Source: a virus. From it: DNA of 41,637 bases. The notes beneath the pieces were generated by a model that was not told the DNA's origin, searched no databases, and saw only the letters and a program-made list of their open reading frames with translations. The stretch's first letter is position 1. The number at the start of each line of letters is the position of its first letter. Positions 20,597-27,162 of the stretch are shown piece by piece. Both the position numbers and the translations under genes were made by a program. The stretch is from positions 1-41,637 of IMG/VR virus record IMGVR_UViG_3300046737_000136; one strand, written 5' to 3'.

Positions 20597-20782
20597 GTGC
20601 CGAAGCCGAAGGTGATGGGACTCCACGAGTTCGCCGAGCGCTACGGCATCAGCAAGACCTACGCCCGACGCCTCTCCGAGCGCCGCGACTTCCCCGAAGG
20701 CCTCAAGCTCCACATGGGCCAGGTGTGGGACGTCCGCGACATCGAGGCCTGGATCCGCAAGCACCCGCGGCCGGCGCCCTAG
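20597..20782 (+). CDS. AlpA/excisionase-like HTH protein
   Basis: A 61-residue protein containing little more than a winged HTH: MGLHEFAERYGISKTYARRLSERRDFPEGLKLHMGQVWDVRDIEAWIRKHP. The helix-turn-helix is about residues 9-28 and the G-x-V-W-x-x-x-D-I-E-x-W end is typical of AlpA and excisionases. Being close to attP, it is a candidate excisionase or att-region regulator. I take the GTG at 20597 because of the -10-like hexamer seven bases upstream; a GTG at 20588 in frame is possible. Confidence 0.8.
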   Translation: MPKPKVMGLHEFAERYGISKTYARRLSERRDFPEGLKLHMGQVWDVRDIEAWIRKHPRPAP

Positions 20783-21120
20783 AGCCGGGCCAGGCACCAG
20801 TCACACCCGTGCTCGCTGTAACTGTGCTCCGGCACCTCGACCAGCAGCGGTTCGAGCTCGGCCGCCGTCGGCGCGAACGCCTCGATCGCCTTCACCGCGT
20901 GCGCCCCGGTCGGATGCGACGCCCAGAAGCCGGCGGCCCGCTCCCAGCCAGGCGTCGGGTTCTCCGGCATCCACGAGACGTGCCAGCCCGGATGCCGGTC
21001 CTCCAGGTCCGCGCAGGCCGCCAGCACGCCGTCCGGCCAGCGCTGCGCCTCGGCGATAATCCGCTGGTTGTTGCGTTTGCGGGCCAGGTCGGACGGCCAC
21101 TTCGGCGCCGGCGCGGTCAT
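20779..21120 (-). CDS. Unknown protein downstream of a Cys protein
   Basis: A 113-residue protein: PSDLARKRNNQRIIAEAQRWPDGVLAACADLEDRHPGWHVSWMPENPTPGWERAAGFWA, then a helix and a C-terminal HGCDWCLARL that could bind zinc. The arrangement W-H-V-S-W recalls small actinomycete proteins of unknown role. ATG overlaps the upstream stop by four bases. Its end overlaps the end of the convergent excisionase-like gene by four bases. Confidence 0.6.
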   Translation of the reverse strand: MTAPAPKWPSDLARKRNNQRIIAEAQRWPDGVLAACADLEDRHPGWHVSWMPENPTPGWERAAGFWASHPTGAHAVKAIEAFAPTAAELEPLLVEVPEHSYSEHGCDWCLARL

Positions 21121-21419
21121 GACTGCCTCAACCAGGTCGCGAGGTCGACCTCGCCGTGCGTGCCGGAGCAGTGTCTGCACAGCGCCCTGGTCGCGTCCGG
21201 TGGCCTCGTCGCCGACGGCTCGTAGACGTGGTCGGTGGAGTCGCCCGCCTCGGCGACGACCTCGTGGTTCCGCTTCACCGTCTCCGGGCTGACGCAGGTG
21301 TGCGCCCTGGCGTTCGGGTGGACGGCCGGGATGAGATCCGCCCGGAACGTGGGTAGCCCGCCGGGGGCATTCGGGCAGTTGGCCTCGTGGATGACGGCGG
21401 CGGGCAGGTATTCCCTCAT
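21117..21419 (-). CDS. Small His/Cys-rich protein
   Basis: A 100-residue protein with likely metal ligands: VIHEANCPNAPG near the start, HTCVSPETVKRNHE in the middle, and LCRHCSGTHGEVD near the end. ATG at 21419 has GGGGAGG six bases upstream, so the longer frame to 21494 is not needed. First gene of a two-gene leftward operon. Function unknown. Confidence 0.65.
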   Translation of the reverse strand: MREYLPAAVIHEANCPNAPGGLPTFRADLIPAVHPNARAHTCVSPETVKRNHEVVAEAGDSTDHVYEPSATRPPDATRALCRHCSGTHGEVDLATWLRQS

Positions 21420-21579
21420 GTCGTGCCTCCCCAGATGCGATGGGTGAGCGACGGCCGCGGGGTCGCATCCCTCGCGCAGCCGCCGCCCAGGCATGGCACC
21501 TTACGCTCCGACATGTCAACGTGACAGGCATTCATGCATATGGCGTACGGTCAGGTAATCGACACATAGCGTCCGAGAC
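21420..21579. other. Divergent intergenic region with inverted repeat
   Basis: No gene. It holds the inverted repeat TGTCAACGTGACA (21514-21526) and a plus-strand TAGCGT hexamer (21567-21572) seven bases before the ATG at 21580, again without a Shine-Dalgarno sequence. The repeat would sit about 40-55 bases upstream of that start. On the minus strand TTGACA is present inside the same repeat, but I see no -10 at a good distance. Confidence 0.45.
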
Positions 21580-21798
21580 ATGGCAGATCGGCGACACCTG
21601 CCCCGGCTCATGGGGCAGCAGGAGATCCGCGACCGCCTGGGCTACTCCCGCCAGCACACCGCCGTCATCATCGGCGCGAAGGGCTTCCCCGACCCGGTAT
21701 ATGTGCTGGCCATGGGCAGGATCTGGCTCGCCGAGGACGTCGAGCAGTGGATCCGCGAGCACCGGCCTGAACTCGCCGAGGACCCCGAGGGCGACTGA
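21580..21798 (+). CDS. Second AlpA/excisionase-like HTH protein
   Basis: A 72-residue winged HTH protein: RLMGQQEIRDRLGYSRQHTAVIIGAKGFPDPVYVLAMGRIWLAEDVEQWIREHRPEL. The helix-turn-helix spans about 11-30 and G-R-I-W-x-x-x-D-V-x-x-W matches the AlpA/Xis end. Two such genes near attP is unusual; one may direct excision and the other regulate. Start by a probable leaderless promoter (TAGCGT seven bases upstream). Confidence 0.8.
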   Translation: MADRRHLPRLMGQQEIRDRLGYSRQHTAVIIGAKGFPDPVYVLAMGRIWLAEDVEQWIREHRPELAEDPEGD

Positions 21799-21897
21799 CC
21801 CGATCATCCATCGCGGGTCGCCGATCATCGGATTGACCGGGTTGCATGGATACCTCACCCTGTGAGCGACCCGTCACCCACAGATCAAGGGACGACC

Positions 21898-22287
21898 ATG
21901 ACCGAGCCGACGCAGGAACGCACCGCCGAGGAGAAGGCCGCGATCGAGCGCGGCGGCAAGAAGTGGGCCATCGGCTTCGGCGTCGTCCTGGTCGCCGCGG
22001 TCGCATTCATCGCCACCCGCAACATGCACACCACCCCGACGCCCGAAGACAGGCAGGCCGACGCCAAGCGCGCCTGCCAGGAGAAGTTCATCCCCGATCG
22101 GCTGAAGGCTCCCGCGACCGCACAGTTCTCTAGCGTCACCGTCTCCGGCTTCAGCGGCACCTACACCGTCTCCGGCGCGGTGGACTCGCAGAACGCGTTC
22201 GGCGCCCTCGTGCGCGCCTCGTTCACCTGCTCGGTGCACCTCGACGGCGACCAGTGGGTGCTCGACAACGCCGCAGTGAACGGCTGA
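21898..22287 (+). CDS. Membrane-anchored protein with an extracytoplasmic domain
   Basis: A 129-residue protein: a short polar N-terminus, one membrane segment (about 22-42, WAIGFGVVLVAAVAFIATRN), and a C-terminal domain with two Cys (CQEKFIPDRLKAPATAQFSSVTVSGFSGTYTVSGAVDSQN then FTCSVHLDGDQWVLDNAAV). The second part resembles a small domain seen in actinomycete membrane or lipoprotein-like proteins. ATG at 21898 has AAGGGA upstream; the GTG at 21862 is less likely. A surface protein of the lysogen, such as an exclusion factor, is plausible. Confidence 0.65.
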   Translation: MTEPTQERTAEEKAAIERGGKKWAIGFGVVLVAAVAFIATRNMHTTPTPEDRQADAKRACQEKFIPDRLKAPATAQFSSVTVSGFSGTYTVSGAVDSQNAFGALVRASFTCSVHLDGDQWVLDNAAVNG

Positions 22288-22303
22288 AGCTGGACAGCAA
22301 GAA

Positions 22304-22335
22304 GCGCCGCCCCCGACCGAAGTCAGGGGCGGCGC
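22304..22335. terminator. Bidirectional hairpin terminator
   Basis: GCGCCGCCCC (22304-22313) pairs perfectly with GGGGCGGCGC (22326-22335), a 10-bp stem with a 12-base loop. It lies between the convergent ends of the membrane-protein gene and the holin gene, so it probably ends both transcripts, including the late operon. T-content after the stem is modest on the plus side (GTTGTGT) and slightly better on the minus side (TTCTT). Confidence 0.65.
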
Positions 22336-22373
22336 GTTGTGTCGGTGGCCGGCGTTATGCTCGCCGGTTCGGA

Positions 22374-22559
22374 TCAGGCGGCGGGCGCGTTCGGCACCTT
22401 CCAGGTAGCCAGCCCCGCGGCGATGGCGGCCACGGCGAACGCGCCGACGGCCTGGCCGATGGTGTCGTTGTCGACGGTCCCGGCCTTGATGAGCACGGCG
22501 ATTCCTGCGGCGAGCCCGGCGGTGACTGCGGCGACGAGCGCTTTGCGTACGCGAGCCAT
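22374..22559 (-). CDS. Holin
   Basis: A 61-residue protein with two membrane segments (about 8-25 and 38-54) around a short polar loop (TVDNDTIGQ) and ending YWKVPN-like (TWKVPNAPAA), the usual actinophage holin build. GGGAGG six bases before ATG. It is the last gene of the late operon and lies close to the endolysin gene. It would form pores that let the endolysin act. Confidence 0.75.
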   Translation of the reverse strand: MARVRKALVAAVTAGLAAGIAVLIKAGTVDNDTIGQAVGAFAVAAIAAGLATWKVPNAPAA

Positions 22560-22570
22560 GATGTCCTCCC

Positions 22571-22592
22571 GAACACGTGTTCTACTGGGTGG
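22571..22592 (+). promoter_or_regulatory. 12-bp palindrome at a leaderless promoter
   Basis: GAACACGTGTTC (22571-22582) is a perfect palindrome. It overlaps the hexamer TCTACT (22581-22586), which is six bases before the GTG at 22593. It also lies just upstream of the holin ribosome binding site on the other strand, so a bound protein could touch both genes. Confidence 0.45.
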
Positions 22593-22841
22593 GTGGAGCG
22601 GATCGACCTGGCTGCCGTGCGGTCGGCGATGCGGCAGTGGTGGCGCAGCGGTGACCTGTGGGACGAGGCCGCAGTGAAGGTGCTGGTCGGCGAGGTGTCC
22701 GACGGGCGCTGGTACGTACGGCGCTACGGCGGCGGCCCGGAGAAGGTCATCGCGTACGCCGGCAGGGACGCCGAGCACTACGCGCGGGGCACGGCCAGGC
22801 GGTGGATGCGGACCGTCGGCGGGACATGGGTCGAGGCCTAA
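22593..22841 (+). CDS. Small plus-strand protein inside the lysis region
   Basis: An 82-residue protein: ERIDLAAVRSAMRQWWRSGDLWDEAAVKVLVGEVSDGRWYVRRYGGGPEKVIAYAGRDAEHYARGTARRWMR. It reads as a real alpha/beta protein rather than a chance frame, and the opposite strand has no competing gene there. Its stop overlaps that of the convergent membrane-protein gene by four bases. Probably leaderless from TCTACT. Runs against the late operon, so it may be expressed in the lysogen. Function unknown. Confidence 0.6.
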   Translation: MERIDLAAVRSAMRQWWRSGDLWDEAAVKVLVGEVSDGRWYVRRYGGGPEKVIAYAGRDAEHYARGTARRWMRTVGGTWVEA

Positions 22842-23158
22842 GGTTTCGGCGGCTTCCGCCCGCGCCGGGCCGACGGGGGTTCCGGGTTCAGCGGTACCGG
22901 CTCAATGTGGTTACTGACCAGCTGATACCGCCAGCGGCCCGCCGTGTCCCGCCAGAAGTCCCGGTCCGCCTCAGCCCACTCGGCACGATCGTCGGCGGCG
23001 TCGCGTGCCCTCGCTAGATCGTTGACGGCCTCCCGCTCCCGGGCCCTCGCGCCGCCCCGCAACGTCCCGGCGCCCTTGAACACGGCCTGCAGGAACGCCA
23101 GGCCGCCGCCGCCGAGAAGCAGGGTGACCAGCGGGATGACCAGCTCGTTGCCCTTCAC
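22838..23158 (-). CDS. Membrane protein with coiled coil, lysis-cassette type
   Basis: A 106-residue protein: an N-terminal membrane segment (about 5-27), a charged coiled coil (ARAREREAVNDLARARDAADDRAEWAEADRDFWRD, about 37-72) and a Pro-rich basic tail. One-helix proteins with a coiled coil next to endolysin genes are common in actinophages and may assist lysis, but this is not established here. ATG overlaps the upstream stop (ATGA). Confidence 0.65.
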   Translation of the reverse strand: MKGNELVIPLVTLLLGGGGLAFLQAVFKGAGTLRGGARAREREAVNDLARARDAADDRAEWAEADRDFWRDTAGRWRYQLVSNHIEPVPLNPEPPSARRGRKPPKP

Positions 23159-23550
23159 TGGACCTCCCGCGCCCCCGGGTGCGCCTGACGGTCCGCCTCC
23201 CGCCTGATCGTCGAGATGTCACGCCAGCGGGCCGCCAGCAGCAGAGCGACCGCGCCGAACGCGAGCGACGCCGCGGCGCCGCTCACGGTGCGGGTCAGGG
23301 AGAGGACCACGAAGTACACCCCGAACGCGCTGCTGATCAGCGGCAGCCCGGCCAGCTCACCGATCCACCGGTCCGTGACCGCGCCCCAGCCGCAGAGCAG
23401 ACCGCCGAACAGCAGGAACGCCGCCCACAGGTACACCAGCCAGCCGGTGCTCGCCTGGATGCTGCTCACCGGGATGGCGAACGCGACGCCGCCGGCCGCC
23501 GCCATCATGGCGTAGCCGGCGACGCGCACCGTTCGGGATCGGCGCGGCAC
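23155..23550 (-). CDS. Four-helix membrane protein
   Basis: A 131-residue protein with about four membrane segments (near 10-30, 37-57, 67-87, 90-108) and a charged C-terminus. It lies between endolysin and the coiled-coil protein, so it belongs to the lysis module and could be a second holin or antiholin. GTG or ATG start near 23550, five bases after the endolysin stop. Confidence 0.65.
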   Translation of the reverse strand: MPRRSRTVRVAGYAMMAAAGGVAFAIPVSSIQASTGWLVYLWAAFLLFGGLLCGWGAVTDRWIGELAGLPLISSAFGVYFVVLSLTRTVSGAAASLAFGAVALLLAARWRDISTIRREADRQAHPGAREVQ

Positions 23551-23554
23551 GAGG

Positions 23555-24325
23555 TCAGGCTGGCTCGACCGTGAGCCGGCCGCCGGTCACGTTCAGCGCG
23601 CCGGTCAGCTGCCCGTCCTTGCCTGGCGCCCCGGGTGCCCCGTCCTTACCAGGCGCGCCTGAAGCACCGTCCTTACCGGCCCTGACGCCCGCCATGTCCC
23701 GCATCATGCAGAAGAACTGCCAGGCGGTGATCCCGTCGTTGGGGCCCTGCCCGTAGTGCTTGCGGTAGGCGTTGACGGCGGTCTGAGTGGCGTCGCCGTA
23801 ATCGCCGTCCGCGGTGACCTTCGCCCATTGGCCGGCGAAAGCCGGGGCGTCGAGCAGATCGTTGAGCATCATCTGGCAGAGCCGGACGTCCTCGGACGAG
23901 GCACCTTTGCTGATCGGCAGCATGCCGGTCTCCAATCCCCACGAGGCAGTCGAGTTGTTCCCGGTATGGTCGTGCCGGGCGCTGAAGTGTGCGTGGCCGG
24001 TGTGCGGGTCGCTTGTGCCGGTGTAGGTCCGCCAGGTCCAGCCCTGATCGCGGGAGGCGATCCGCCGGTTCCAGATGATGTATTCGAGCCGGTCGTCGCC
24101 GCGGCACTTCTCGACCAGATCATCGAACGACACGGGCCATGGACCGGTCGAGTCGATGTCGACGGCCAGCACGCGGCCCTGCGCGTCGGGGTTGTGGTCC
24201 GAGGTCCGCGCCTGGTGGGCGGGGTCGCCGATCCAGCCATCCGCGCCCTTGTCACGGCCGGGCGCGACCGCGTTGAACTCGGCCCTCAGCGTGACCAGGC
24301 ACGGCACGAGGTAGGGGGCGGTCAT
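23555..24325 (-). CDS. Endolysin: M15-like peptidase, peptidoglycan-binding domain, collagen-like segment
   Basis: A 256-residue endolysin. Residues about 25-125 look like a D,D- or L,D-peptidase of the M15 type: TSDHNP (H44), VDID (D56) and GHAHFS (H111/H113) as likely zinc ligands. Residues about 140-205 form a peptidoglycan-binding domain (GASSEDVRLCQMMLNDLL ... DGDYGDATQTAVNAYRKHYG). Residues 217-238 have Gly-x-x collagen-like repeats (GKDGASGAPGKDGAPGAPGKDG), then a short beta tail. It would cleave peptide crosslinks of the host wall. GAGGAG precedes ATG. The collagen-like piece is unusual for an endolysin. Confidence 0.85.
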   Translation of the reverse strand: MTAPYLVPCLVTLRAEFNAVAPGRDKGADGWIGDPAHQARTSDHNPDAQGRVLAVDIDSTGPWPVSFDDLVEKCRGDDRLEYIIWNRRIASRDQGWTWRTYTGTSDPHTGHAHFSARHDHTGNNSTASWGLETGMLPISKGASSEDVRLCQMMLNDLLDAPAFAGQWAKVTADGDYGDATQTAVNAYRKHYGQGPNDGITAWQFFCMMRDMAGVRAGKDGASGAPGKDGAPGAPGKDGQLTGALNVTGGRLTVEPA

Positions 24326-24334
24326 GCGATCTCC

Positions 24335-24607
24335 TCAGGGGCCCGGCGGGACTTGGGTGATGACCCACGTGGGCCACGTGCCGGCCAGCGCGCTGTTCAG
24401 TCGGGTCTGCCATTCGGCGTCCAGCACGACGCCCTTGTCGTTGAGGGCCTTCATGACCATGCCGATCAGGGTCAGCAAGGTGAGATTGACGTCGTAGAGC
24501 TGCTTGTCGACGGCCAGAATGTCCACGCCCAACTGGCTGGCCGCGGCCATCTGCCCGCGCAGCAGCGGATCGACGTATTCAGGAACGGTTGCGGCCACTT
24601 GCACCAT
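24335..24607 (-). CDS. Small structural-region protein
   Basis: A 90-residue helical protein (QVAATVPEYVDPLLRGQMAAASQLGVDILAVDKQLYDVNLTLLTLIGMVMKALNDKGVVLDAEWQTRLNSAL) without a clear membrane segment. It lies between a tail-side structural gene and the endolysin. A tail fibre or lysis accessory protein is possible. ATG at 24607. Confidence 0.6.
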   Translation of the reverse strand: MVQVAATVPEYVDPLLRGQMAAASQLGVDILAVDKQLYDVNLTLLTLIGMVMKALNDKGVVLDAEWQTRLNSALAGTWPTWVITQVPPGP

Positions 24608-24609
24608 CC

Positions 24610-25158
24610 TTAGAACGGTACGACGTTGAGCCTTCTCGTTGCGAACGTGCCGGTGCCGCCGGAGACGCGGTACTGCATCTGAATGGTGTTGACCCCGCTC
24701 GTCAAGCCGGTCTCGACGTAGGCCATACCGTGGAAGACCTGCGAGCTGACGATGTCGATCGACGTCGCCCAGGAGTCCGACGCCGCGATCGTGCTGGCAC
24801 CGGAGACGCCCACCGACGTCCAAACGTTCGTCGTCGCGACGCTCGTGCTCTGACGGCACGAGAACGCGATCAGCGCCTTCACGCCGGTCGTGATCGCGAA
24901 GCCCGGCCCCGCGCTGCCTGCGCCCCCCGACAGCGTGCCGGTGTAGGTGGTGGACGTCGTGGTCTCGCCGCCCGCCACCGAGAAGGTGCCTGGGATGCGT
25001 TGCCCGATCGCGTTCGTGCCGGTCGCGGCGAAGATGCTGCCTGCCGTCGTCGCCTGCGCCGGCGCGGTCATCAGGAGGTTATCCCGCACTGAGGCGTTCC
25101 ACTGTGCGGCGGTCAGCGCCGTCGATGCCACCGCGGTGAGAGGCGTGGTCCAGCCCAT
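24610..25158 (-). CDS. Tail-side structural protein, Ser/Thr-rich
   Basis: A 182-residue protein. The N-terminus (GWTTPLTAVASTALTAAQWNASVRDNLL) is an often-seen opening of phage tail-fibre-like proteins, in which the W-N-x-x-V-R-D-N-L segment recurs. The rest is Ser/Thr/Gly-rich and strand-forming, ending in a sheet-like YRVSGGTGTFATRRLNV. Likely a tail fibre or receptor-binding accessory. ATG overlaps the preceding stop by one base. Confidence 0.7.
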   Translation of the reverse strand: MGWTTPLTAVASTALTAAQWNASVRDNLLMTAPAQATTAGSIFAATGTNAIGQRIPGTFSVAGGETTTSTTYTGTLSGGAGSAGPGFAITTGVKALIAFSCRQSTSVATTNVWTSVGVSGASTIAASDSWATSIDIVSSQVFHGMAYVETGLTSGVNTIQMQYRVSGGTGTFATRRLNVVPF

Positions 25159-25607
25159 CAGGCTCCGATCTCGCGGCGCCCGGCCGCTTCCAGTTGCTTG
25201 TGGAGGAGCCCGCCGGTCGCGCGGCCCTCCGTGGTGGCGAGCAGCAACGTCCGCGTTTCGAGTGCCATCCACTCCGGCGGCAGGCACTCGTGTGCGGCGT
25301 TCTCGGCGAGTAGGTCCTCGAGGGTTTCGCCGACGGACCAGTTCTGGGTTCGCCGGACCGGGCGCATGCCGAGGATCGCTTCGATGGCCTGCGGGTCGGG
25401 TGGCCAGATGACGACGGTGCTGTAGCCGCAGGCGTCGGGGCCGCCGATGCACAGGAACTCGACCTGCCCGACTTCGAGGGCGATCGCGTTGGTGCACCAG
25501 GGGCGGACGCAGCGGGCGACCCAGCGGCCCCAGTTCGCCTCGGCGTACGCGACGCCTGCGATGGCGACCTCGGAGGGCGTGTCGACGATGAAGCTCGTTT
25601 CCGGCAT
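25158..25607 (-). CDS. Tail-region protein with Cys pairs
   Basis: A 149-residue protein: a Cys-containing N-terminal half (VARCVRPWCTNAIALEVGQVEFLCIGGPDACGYSTVVIWPPDP), which looks like a small zinc domain, followed by a helical half (TLEDLLAENAAHECLPPEWMALETRTLLLATTEG). AAAGGAG precedes ATG 25607. Similar small proteins lie after tail-tip genes in actinophages; function unknown. Confidence 0.6.
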   Translation of the reverse strand: MPETSFIVDTPSEVAIAGVAYAEANWGRWVARCVRPWCTNAIALEVGQVEFLCIGGPDACGYSTVVIWPPDPQAIEAILGMRPVRRTQNWSVGETLEDLLAENAAHECLPPEWMALETRTLLLATTEGRATGGLLHKQLEAAGRREIGA

Positions 25608-25617
25608 GCCTCTCCTT

Positions 25618-27162
25618 TCAAAAACTGAAGAGCCCCTGGTCAAATCCCTGGCCAGCGGTGTCGAGCCGGAACATGGTCGCCGGGTTGTCGGCGCCGGATG
25701 CGGCGAAGTTGCCCTGGTCGAAGCCCTGCCCCGATGTGTCGAACATGAACGGATTCGTCACCAACGGCGGGATCTTCTCCACGCCGAACGTGGTCACATG
25801 CTCGGTGCCGCCCTGGCCGATCGTGTGCGCGATCTGCTCGATGTAGACGTCCGCGTCCAGGCCGGTCAGCGACTCCGTCAGGTGCACCCGGTCGGACAGG
25901 TTCCGGTACAGGCACTCCGCCAGCCGCAGCGCACTCCCGGCGCCGCGCATCGTCACCTGCAGTGTCGGCAGCCGATCCGCGCGCTTGGCGACGATCAGTT
26001 GCAGGATCGCCTGGGCGTCGTACGGGTTGGCCCATACCGGCAGGCGGCCGTCGGCAAGCGACTTGCGGCCGTAGCGGCCGATGCTGACCTGGTCCTCGAC
26101 GGTGACCGTGATGCTCGTCGACTGGACCGCCTGGGCCCGCAGCTGCAGGTCCTGCACCACCGAGTCGGACGCCGCGAGAATCGAGATGATCGTGGACGCG
26201 CCGGAGGTCTGCGACAGGCTGATCGTCACGCCGCCTGACACGAGCGTGTAGTCGGTGTCCTGCACGGGCGTGATGGCGTTGAGGAACGCCGACGACGCCT
26301 TCGCCGTGATGTACACCGTGTTCCCGGCCGCGATCGTGATCAGGCCCTGGTTGGACCACACCTGCGACGGCAAGGTGTCGATCGTGCGCAGCGGCACGTC
26401 GACCGAGACTGAGTTGACGATCTCCTTGAAGCCGTGGTTGTACGTCAGCGGGTCCGAGATGCACGGCTCCGTGCCGGACGACCGCCATGTCGCCTGCGCC
26501 GTCAGCGACACCGCCCGGGTCAGCCGATGGTGACGGTCGCGGAACACGATCCGCCCGAACTGATCCACCGTGATCAGCGCGGCCGGACCGTCCGAGTCGG
26601 CCAGCTCCATCAACGCCTCGAACGCATCGGCGGCGTCGAGCCACCAAAACGGCAGGTACGAGACGCCGGCGTCCAGGTCCCGGGCCGCCGTCGGCCAGCC
26701 GATCGCATCCAGCACGTAGCCGATCGCGTCGCCGGTCCGGATGGCCTGATACAGCGGGGTGCTGATGGTGACGCCACGGAACGTGCCGAGCGCGTCGATG
26801 CAGTTCACCGGGACGGACTGGTCGTTGAGGCCGGGCTTGATGTCCAGGTCGTCGAGGAAGCCGCCGTAGAGGTTCGTCACCGTGGTGCCGAGGGTCGCCT
26901 GCAGGCGGGCCAGCTTGCCGGGCGTGACGAACCCGGCGATCGGCGAACTCGTGTTCTCCGGCGAGTAGTCGCGGGAGATGTTGTTGAGCTCGAAGGTCAT
27001 CTCGCCCGGGTCGGTCGGGGAGAACTGGCGTGCCTGGGAACGGCCGTACTTAACCTGGATCGGGGTGCGCTGGTCGAGGGTGCGGGCGGTGACGTCGTCG
27101 TTCGTGACGTCGGAGAAGCCGTTGCCCTGCCAGTCGATCTGCAGCTGGTAGGTGGCGCTCAC
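25618..27162 (-). CDS. Minor tail (tail tip) protein
   Basis: A 514-residue protein. The N-terminus (YQLQIDWQGNGFSDVTNDDVTARTLDQRTPIQVKYGRSQARQFSPTDPGEMTFELNN) and the following domains match, from memory, the large minor tail proteins that follow tape measure genes in actinophages. They assemble the baseplate hub and contact the fibre. The end carries a repeated motif, DTSGQGFDQGNFA and DTAGQGFDQGLF, near the last 35 residues. GTG start overlaps the tape measure stop by four bases. Confidence 0.85.
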   Translation of the reverse strand: MSATYQLQIDWQGNGFSDVTNDDVTARTLDQRTPIQVKYGRSQARQFSPTDPGEMTFELNNISRDYSPENTSSPIAGFVTPGKLARLQATLGTTVTNLYGGFLDDLDIKPGLNDQSVPVNCIDALGTFRGVTISTPLYQAIRTGDAIGYVLDAIGWPTAARDLDAGVSYLPFWWLDAADAFEALMELADSDGPAALITVDQFGRIVFRDRHHRLTRAVSLTAQATWRSSGTEPCISDPLTYNHGFKEIVNSVSVDVPLRTIDTLPSQVWSNQGLITIAAGNTVYITAKASSAFLNAITPVQDTDYTLVSGGVTISLSQTSGASTIISILAASDSVVQDLQLRAQAVQSTSITVTVEDQVSIGRYGRKSLADGRLPVWANPYDAQAILQLIVAKRADRLPTLQVTMRGAGSALRLAECLYRNLSDRVHLTESLTGLDADVYIEQIAHTIGQGGTEHVTTFGVEKIPPLVTNPFMFDTSGQGFDQGNFAASGADNPATMFRLDTAGQGFDQGLFSF

